Part shown: in pieces, positions 24,260 through 29,517 of the stretch
How the letters are laid out: the number at the start of each line of letters is the position of its first letter
Numbering within the stretch: position 1 is the stretch's first letter
NCBI GenBank assembly: GCA_008086245.1
Contig: VSIX01000028.1
Location: 1-29,517, forward strand
Reading direction: 5' to 3'
DNA length: 29,517 bases
Source: Candidatus Mcinerneyibacterium aminivorans
GTDB lineage: Bacteria; Macinerneyibacteriota; Macinerneyibacteria; Macinerneyibacteriales; Macinerneyibacteriaceae
Translations under genes and position numbers: made by a program
Notes under the pieces: generated by a model
What the model was told of the DNA's origin: nothing
Database searches by the model: none
The model's input: only the letters and a program-made list of their open reading frames with translations

Positions 24260-27200
24260 ATGAAAATAAATAAAAGAAAAGGATTTACTTATATTGAAAT
24301 GATGATTTCACTGGCAATTGTTACAGTAATTTCTATTGCAATTTTTAGTTATTTGATGGTAAGTGCAAAGACTGAGCAGAAGCTGAAACAGAGAATAGAT
24401 GTATTCAATGTGGCTCAGTCAATTCTTTCAGAGCTTAAAGGCTGGGATTATAAAGGCAGTGGAAATCAAAATTTATTATATTTAAAAGAGTATTTGGAAT
24501 CAAATAATAATGAATATTTGAAATATTTGCAAAATGTAAGCGGAAGTAATGTATACGAGGTGAGCCAAACAGCAGGAGGAACATATGTTTTAAAACTACA
24601 CAGCGGCAGGGTCAGGGTAAAGGCTAATCTTGATTTTATGGAAGAAGATATCAATGATGTTGATGGAGATGGTATAACCGAAGAGCTGGTTATGAGTAAT
24701 AAAGATCACAATATTGTTAGAATTTCTGTGAAGGCCGCCGAATATGTTGACGGCCGTAGCGATGATCAGCTTCAATGGGCAACAGCCGTAGGACATAAAG
24801 GGATTCAAACTAAGGTACCATCTGTTGATCTTGTAATAAATGATATTAGTGATGATAATCTAGATCTCTCTAGTCCAGGTGCAGCAATGCTTGGGCTGGA
24901 TTATAAGAAAAATTCTGATATGATTAACGGATTGAATAATTTAGATAATTTTTCTACTTTTGATAATGATGGCAATGATAATGATGGTGATGGAAAAACG
25001 GATTATACCGGTGGAGATATCTTGGAGGCGGATGCCGATGGCAACGATAATGATGGAGATGGTATTATAGATGAGGCTTTTGAGCAGGATGATAATTCCA
25101 CCACATATGCAGTTGAAGTTTATTCATCCGAGCCTTTTTTGATATCCCCAAGTACAGAAGCAGGGCTTGAAACAGGAGATGTGGGAGTTTGGCTAAAGGG
25201 CCCTAATGATTCTTCATACACAAATATTACTGATAGATTTTCTGAAAAAACAGGTACTGATATAACCGCTCACACAGTTTATGAATATACAAATTATGTA
25301 ATAGATGAAACATATAAAGATTCAACAGAAACATTAAAGGGTGAAGGACAATATGAAGTTAAAGTTATTGGAAGAACAAAACCCGACAATAAATCTGGAT
25401 ATTTTATGCAGAGAACCTATTCCTATTTGGTGGATGTAACTTCTCCCTTGATAGATGAGTTAAGCCCTTCACCGGGAACATTTGTATCCAGTGACAAAGT
25501 AACACTGGCTGTTACAACTACTGATAATTATGCCCTGGATCGTGTTTATGTATTTGAAAAGAAAGATCTATCTGAAGGATATACATGGAATCTTGTAAAA
25601 CATCAGCCTATTGACCTGCAAACAGCAGATGCCTTTACAAATATGAATGTTGGTATTATTCTGGAGAATGTTGCTGAAGGAGAACATCATTATAGGGTTG
25701 TCGTAAAGGATAAGGCGGGAAATGTGACCTCAGATGAAACCTTGGTTTATGTTTCCCATGAACCGGATGATCAACCTCCGGTAGTGGTCCCTCTATCACC
25801 TACAGTTGATGGAATTGGTAGTCTTTCGAATCCTTATAAGACCGACGAAGGAAATCCTGAAATAACAGCGAGAATAAAAGATTCGGATATTGAAGGGGGA
25901 GTTGAAACCCAAAGCGGTGTTTACATTAGCGATGATTGGCCTAAAGTAATTTATAAAGTATATGATTACAGCGAAGGAGAGGTTAGTTCGGCTCCTGCTA
26001 TAGAAGATGTATCTATAAACTGGACAGATCCATATGAAGATGGCTTTTATATAGCAACTTCTACGGTGTCTTTTATTAAACATAATGTTAATAATGTTAC
26101 AATGAATTTAGATATAATATCCTCAACTATGGAACAGGGGGATCTTGTTTTAATTGCAGTAAAAGCTAAGGATAAAGCAGGAAATGAGATGAAGACAGCC
26201 AAAAAGTGGTACGTTAAAAATGTTCTTACAGAGAATCTTACAGATAGAGGTCCACAGATTTCTGAGGTTACTGTAAGACAGAGAGCCAATCACCCAAATC
26301 TTGAACCGCCTTTTGTACATACCCCCGGATGGTCGAACCCTGAAATTTCCGAAGATGTAACCTACCAGGATAGCAAAACATTTTATGTGGGATGGACTGC
26401 AGCTGATCAGGATGGAATTAGAGAATGGGAAATTCATTACACTAATATTGTTCCACCGGATGCAATTGATTCAGAAATTCTTGAACACAGCGGTTCGCCA
26501 AAATCAAAACAATTTGATACTACATTGATTAATGATGGTGAAAGTTATGGAACACTTCTATCCGATTTGAATTTAGATCTTGATAATTATACAAACATAA
26601 CTAATACGGGGATCTTCTACTTTTACATTAAGGTAACCGAATATGACCCGACTGACACCACTGATTATGCCGGACAAAGTTCCTACTACTATATGCAGGA
26701 TACCGATGGAGATGGAATTCCAGATACTCCAGGTACAGGAAATAATGACCCAAGTGGGGATAGCATTACAGAAACCTGGATTCCGGTAAAACTGGAGAGA
26801 TTGAGAACACTTGTATTTAATTTTGATACATCAACAGATGGAGACAGTGTGTTAGATTATTATACCGATCAAGCTGTTCCTCTGTACTGGAGAAGCGGTG
26901 ACTGCGATGTTGTAACTGTAAGCAGTCAGTTAGATGCAACTTTTTTGAAAAACAATATAGATAAAAATGGAGATGGGGTTTTCAATGATTATGACCTTGT
27001 TATTTTTCTTTCTGGAACAGCTACCCCTACACCATTTACTGATGGAGCAATAAAACTGTTACATAGATATTTTGGAGGTCCCTATAGTGATTTCAAAACA
27101 CAGGATTCCAGCAGTTTTTACCCGGATGATGATGGGGATGGAATTGGGAACAAAAACAATGTTTATTATGAGGCATCGACTCCCCCCAGGTTATTATTTG

Positions 27201-27949
27201 TTGGAAAAAGAATGTTCCATAATTTCCCTTCAGGTACATCACTGCAGCAGGCTTTTATTAAACGATGGTTTGGTCTTGATGCATCTTCATCTTATAAATA
27301 TGATGAGATTACAAATCAGCCATATGTCGTATCCGATCTTCAATCGTTCTGGGATAGCACAATTACTACACCTGAAGATTTTGTTACAGATCTGGCGGAT
27401 CCCGTATTTGGAAGACTGCTTGGTGAGGTAAAAAAGGATTCAGATGGAACGGAACTATCCAGGGGAAATCTATCAAATTATAAGAAAAAGTTAGAAATTA
27501 GAGACGACGGATCTGGACTATACGATGGATATGTTAGTACTGATAGTACGGTTCCCGACAGATGGAATATTTTAGGGGAGGTTTTTATTGCTGATTACAT
27601 AGTTAATCCGGGAATTCATACTTCTGTAATTAACCCCCCAAATGATGCATTTACAAAAGCGGCTAAATCATCAATGGTCTTTGGCTATGATCCTGATAAT
27701 ATAAACTACAGTGCCGGTGTTTGGATGTATCCCGGTGTTGGAATTGATACGAATAATGATGGTGTTGTTGACAAGTGGGACTTCACTATAAATAAATATT
27801 ATGATGAAGAAGAATTTAAACCCAACTATTATCTTGAAAGAAATTCACACACAAAATTGTATTATATGGGATTCAACCTAGAAGCAATTTCTACAAAAAG
27901 AGATAGATATGCCACATTTAAAAGTTTAATACAGTTTTTATCATATTAA
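24260..27949 (+). CDS. Giant prepilin with calcium-binding, Ig-like and GATase-like regions
   Basis: 1229 residues. The leader MKINKRKG precedes FTYIEMMISLAIVTVISIAI, a classical class III signal with Glu+5, so PilD-type processing and pilus incorporation are expected. Regions in order: helical spine (to about 60); acidic repeats FDNDGNDNDGDGKTD and DADGNDNDGDGIIDE (about 232-275); an Ig-like domain (PLIDELSPSPGTFVSSDKVT to YRVVVKDKAGNVTSDETL); DTDGDGIPDTPG (near 815); DKNGDGVFNDYDLVIF (near 902), like a dockerin EF-hand; and a C-terminal stretch from RTLVFNFDTSTDGDSVLDYY to LYYMGFNLEAI...R..TFKSLIQFLSY, like a ThuA/GATase-type alpha/beta domain. I start at 24260: GGGAGAGGGG lies 6 nt upstream, better than the ATG at 24242. 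Likely a pilus-tip protein. Confidence 0.75.
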   Translation: MKINKRKGFTYIEMMISLAIVTVISIAIFSYLMVSAKTEQKLKQRIDVFNVAQSILSELKGWDYKGSGNQNLLYLKEYLESNNNEYLKYLQNVSGSNVYEVSQTAGGTYVLKLHSGRVRVKANLDFMEEDINDVDGDGITEELVMSNKDHNIVRISVKAAEYVDGRSDDQLQWATAVGHKGIQTKVPSVDLVINDISDDNLDLSSPGAAMLGLDYKKNSDMINGLNNLDNFSTFDNDGNDNDGDGKTDYTGGDILEADADGNDNDGDGIIDEAFEQDDNSTTYAVEVYSSEPFLISPSTEAGLETGDVGVWLKGPNDSSYTNITDRFSEKTGTDITAHTVYEYTNYVIDETYKDSTETLKGEGQYEVKVIGRTKPDNKSGYFMQRTYSYLVDVTSPLIDELSPSPGTFVSSDKVTLAVTTTDNYALDRVYVFEKKDLSEGYTWNLVKHQPIDLQTADAFTNMNVGIILENVAEGEHHYRVVVKDKAGNVTSDETLVYVSHEPDDQPPVVVPLSPTVDGIGSLSNPYKTDEGNPEITARIKDSDIEGGVETQSGVYISDDWPKVIYKVYDYSEGEVSSAPAIEDVSINWTDPYEDGFYIATSTVSFIKHNVNNVTMNLDIISSTMEQGDLVLIAVKAKDKAGNEMKTAKKWYVKNVLTENLTDRGPQISEVTVRQRANHPNLEPPFVHTPGWSNPEISEDVTYQDSKTFYVGWTAADQDGIREWEIHYTNIVPPDAIDSEILEHSGSPKSKQFDTTLINDGESYGTLLSDLNLDLDNYTNITNTGIFYFYIKVTEYDPTDTTDYAGQSSYYYMQDTDGDGIPDTPGTGNNDPSGDSITETWIPVKLERLRTLVFNFDTSTDGDSVLDYYTDQAVPLYWRSGDCDVVTVSSQLDATFLKNNIDKNGDGVFNDYDLVIFLSGTATPTPFTDGAIKLLHRYFGGPYSDFKTQDSSSFYPDDDGDGIGNKNNVYYEASTPPRLLFVGKRMFHNFPSGTSLQQAFIKRWFGLDASSSYKYDEITNQPYVVSDLQSFWDSTITTPEDFVTDLADPVFGRLLGEVKKDSDGTELSRGNLSNYKKKLEIRDDGSGLYDGYVSTDSTVPDRWNILGEVFIADYIVNPGIHTSVINPPNDAFTKAAKSSMVFGYDPDNINYSAGVWMYPGVGIDTNNDGVVDKWDFTINKYYDEEEFKPNYYLERNSHTKLYYMGFNLEAISTKRDRYATFKSLIQFLSY

Positions 27950-27967
27950 TTGGAAAAAGGAGTGGAT

Positions 27968-28990
27968 ATGAATAAAAAAGGTTTTACCCTTACAGAAATA
28001 ATTGTAGCGGTTTTTATATTTGGAATTGTAAGTGTGGCTATTTACTCTTCTCTGGGAAGGCTTATAAGTATGTCCGAACAGGTTAGAGATAGAACAAAAA
28101 TTGGTCAGGAAGTTGATATTGCTTTTTCCAGAATCATGAATGATATATCCTCGATGAGTCTGGTTATGACTCCTCAAAAAAATCTAGTTCCCTATAGATA
28201 TGTAGATGAAAACGGTAATGAAAATTTTACAAACCAGACATTAAAATTATATGATACTGTTAATTATAAAAATACAGATTATTCCTTTACTACCTCTACT
28301 TTCCCCAAAACAGTTGATGGAGTAGAAAGAGGCACCATTGATCCTGAAAAGCTTAAGGTAAACTATTCCAGTGAGACGGATATCCCCAGGGATGGAATAA
28401 CATTTTCAATAAATATAAGTGAAGATGACAGACAGGATGGTATAGATGGTAATACATCTATAAGAAATAATTATTTTCTTCAATATAGTGATGATGATGG
28501 AGATGGACAAACCCTTGTAGATGGAGACCCAGAAGACCCCGAAAGAGATGGTATTGATGAAGATGGAGATGGTTTAGACGGTGAAGAGCCTGCAATTGAA
28601 GGTGGAATAGTTGGATATCATGTTAGTTATTTCTTAACTCCTACCAATAATGTATGGTATGAAAGAGGTGGCCATCGATACAAAAAATATAAACTTATCC
28701 GTAGGTTGTATAAACCGCATAGCGGTGAAGAAAATTTTGTTGTTTTATCAGATGATATTGTCTCTCTAAGTATAGTGCCTTTTACTTCTTATTTAACTCA
28801 GAGAATGTATATAGCTCCACATGATTTGGATGTTAGCTGGGATACAGATAAGGATAATTATGATTATGAGATGATTAATGATTTTAGTATAACTTTTGAG
28901 ATTACAATTATAGCTGCTACAAATGAGGGGGATACAATCACCTTCCAAAGAGTATTTAAACCAATAATTTTTAATGTATCAGGTAGCTAG
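27968..28990 (+). CDS. PilW-like prepilin with acidic calcium-binding repeat
   Basis: 340 residues. The leader MNKKG is followed by FTLTEIIVAVFIFGIVSVAI, a textbook prepilin cleavage site with Glu+5. A spine helix and a PilW/GspJ-type layout follow (QEVDIAFSRIMNDISSM, then RRLYKPHSGE and DDIVSLSIVPF). An inserted acidic stretch at about 175-207 (DDDGDGQTLVDGD, DGIDEDGDGLDGEEP) matches calcium-binding thrombospondin-3-like repeats. PilW/GspJ proteins belong to the pseudopilin/minor-pilin tip complex. The start at 27968 is chosen because AAGGAG lies 5 nt upstream; a TTG at 27950 directly after the previous stop would swallow that site. It is the third gene in the sigma-54 operon, and the shared repeat type with the preceding gene supports joint function. 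Confidence 0.82.
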   Translation: MNKKGFTLTEIIVAVFIFGIVSVAIYSSLGRLISMSEQVRDRTKIGQEVDIAFSRIMNDISSMSLVMTPQKNLVPYRYVDENGNENFTNQTLKLYDTVNYKNTDYSFTTSTFPKTVDGVERGTIDPEKLKVNYSSETDIPRDGITFSINISEDDRQDGIDGNTSIRNNYFLQYSDDDGDGQTLVDGDPEDPERDGIDEDGDGLDGEEPAIEGGIVGYHVSYFLTPTNNVWYERGGHRYKKYKLIRRLYKPHSGEENFVVLSDDIVSLSIVPFTSYLTQRMYIAPHDLDVSWDTDKDNYDYEMINDFSITFEITIIAATNEGDTITFQRVFKPIIFNVSGS

Positions 28991-29007
28991 AAGTCAGGCT
29001 ATCTTTT
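28982..29007 (+). terminator. Weak terminator-like hairpin after the pilin operon
   Basis: GGTAGC (28982-28987) pairs with GCTATC (28998-29003, one G-U) around a 10-nt loop, followed by TTTT. It overlaps the pilW-like stop and could partly separate the NUDIX gene from the pilin genes. Confidence 0.3.
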
Positions 29008-29025
29008 AAAAAAAGGAGAGTTGCC

Positions 29026-29499
29026 TTGAAAATTGGTGTTTTGGTATATGTAAAAAAAGATGATAAGTATTTGATGATTAAAAGAAATAAAAAAAACAAC
29101 GATTTTCATGAAGGATATTGGGTCGCACCGGGGGGAAAAAGAGAAAAAAATGAAACAATTAGAACAGCTGCAGAAAGGGAGTTAAAGGAGGAAACGGGTC
29201 TTAGTTCAAATACATTGAAATTTCTCGGTTTCCTAAACTTCCCGGATTTGGGCAATTCTCCTTTTAATGACGAGTGGCTCGGCTTTGTTTTTTTATGTAA
29301 AAATTATCATGGAACTTTAATTGAAGAATCTCCAGAGGGTTTGCTAAAATGGATAAAAAAAGAAAAGATGATGAAATTAAAGATGTGGGAAGGGGATTAT
29401 TTTTTTACCGGCTTAATTCTTGAAGAGAAAAAATTTGATATACAGTTAACATATGATGGGAACAGGCTGGTAGATAAAAAAATTAAATTGATTGATTAG
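29026..29499 (+). CDS. NUDIX hydrolase (MutT-like)
   Basis: 157 residues. The Nudix box is intact: G-x5-E-x7-REUxEExGU reads from GKREKNE through RELKEETGL at about residues 38-60, and these residues bind the magnesium ions. Earlier strands VLVYVKKDDKYLMIKRNKK and GYWVAPGGK match MutT/NUDT1-type enzymes that hydrolyse nucleoside diphosphate-linked compounds such as 8-oxo-dGTP; the exact substrate is unknown. The start is TTG at 29026, with AAAGGAGAG five bases upstream. There is no nearer ATG in frame before the first conserved strand. It follows the pilin operon on the same strand after 35 nt but has no functional link to pili that I can see. It is complete within the window. Confidence 0.88.
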   Translation: MKIGVLVYVKKDDKYLMIKRNKKNNDFHEGYWVAPGGKREKNETIRTAAERELKEETGLSSNTLKFLGFLNFPDLGNSPFNDEWLGFVFLCKNYHGTLIEESPEGLLKWIKKEKMMKLKMWEGDYFFTGLILEEKKFDIQLTYDGNRLVDKKIKLID

Positions 29500-29517
29500 T
29501 ATCAAAATTAAAAAAAA

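Overview
This is an AT-rich bacterial chromosomal window with densely packed, mostly short-spaced genes and very AT-rich intergenic DNA. Several proteins carry signal peptides and end like outer-membrane beta barrels, and one is a lipoprotein, so the cell envelope is probably didermic (Gram-negative type). There are no rRNA or tRNA genes, transposases, integrases or CRISPR arrays. The mix of UPF0182, a Mrp/NBP35 ATPase, DHH phosphoesterase, FlgT-like proteins and long modified prepilins suggests a little-studied lineage, perhaps a candidate phylum of anaerobic, low-GC bacteria. I cannot name the taxon from the sequence.

Layout. Positions 1-415 hold no gene but contain degenerate 7-nt and 6-nt tandem micro-repeats and hairpins. 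A small DUF4405-like membrane protein (449-673, +) faces a minus-strand group: Mrp/NBP35 ATPase (4250-5089), UPF0182 membrane protein (1218-4112) and a YjbQ-type protein (746-1159). The mrp promoter overlaps a perfect 30-bp palindrome. Divergent from mrp are a DHH/DHHA1 phosphoesterase (5220-6188) and a lipoprotein (6201-6683). Convergent to these, and separated by a 12-bp hairpin, is a three-gene minus-strand operon (6716-10664). It encodes two FlgT-N/LPP20-like periplasmic paralogues and one protein that joins a FlgT-C-like domain to an apparent outer-membrane barrel.

After a 442-nt divergent promoter region, the plus strand carries guaA (GMP synthase), dnaE (Pol III alpha), an outer-membrane barrel protein, then from its own promoter pyk (pyruvate kinase), a HEAT-repeat protein, a TrmJ-like RNA 2'-O-methyltransferase and a VOC-nitroreductase fusion.

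The most distinctive region is 22082-28990. A textbook sigma-54 (-24/-12) promoter drives three overlapping or closely spaced genes: a PilX/DUF4900-like protein, a 1229-residue prepilin and a PilW-like prepilin. The 1229-residue prepilin has a methylatable N-terminus, calcium-binding DxDxDG repeats, an Ig-like domain, a dockerin-like EF-hand and a glutamine-amidotransferase-like C-terminal region. The PilW-like prepilin also carries acidic calcium-binding repeats. Together they look like a minor-pilin set whose large member could form a calcium-stabilised pilus tip or adhesin. A NUDIX hydrolase (29026-29499) closes the window.
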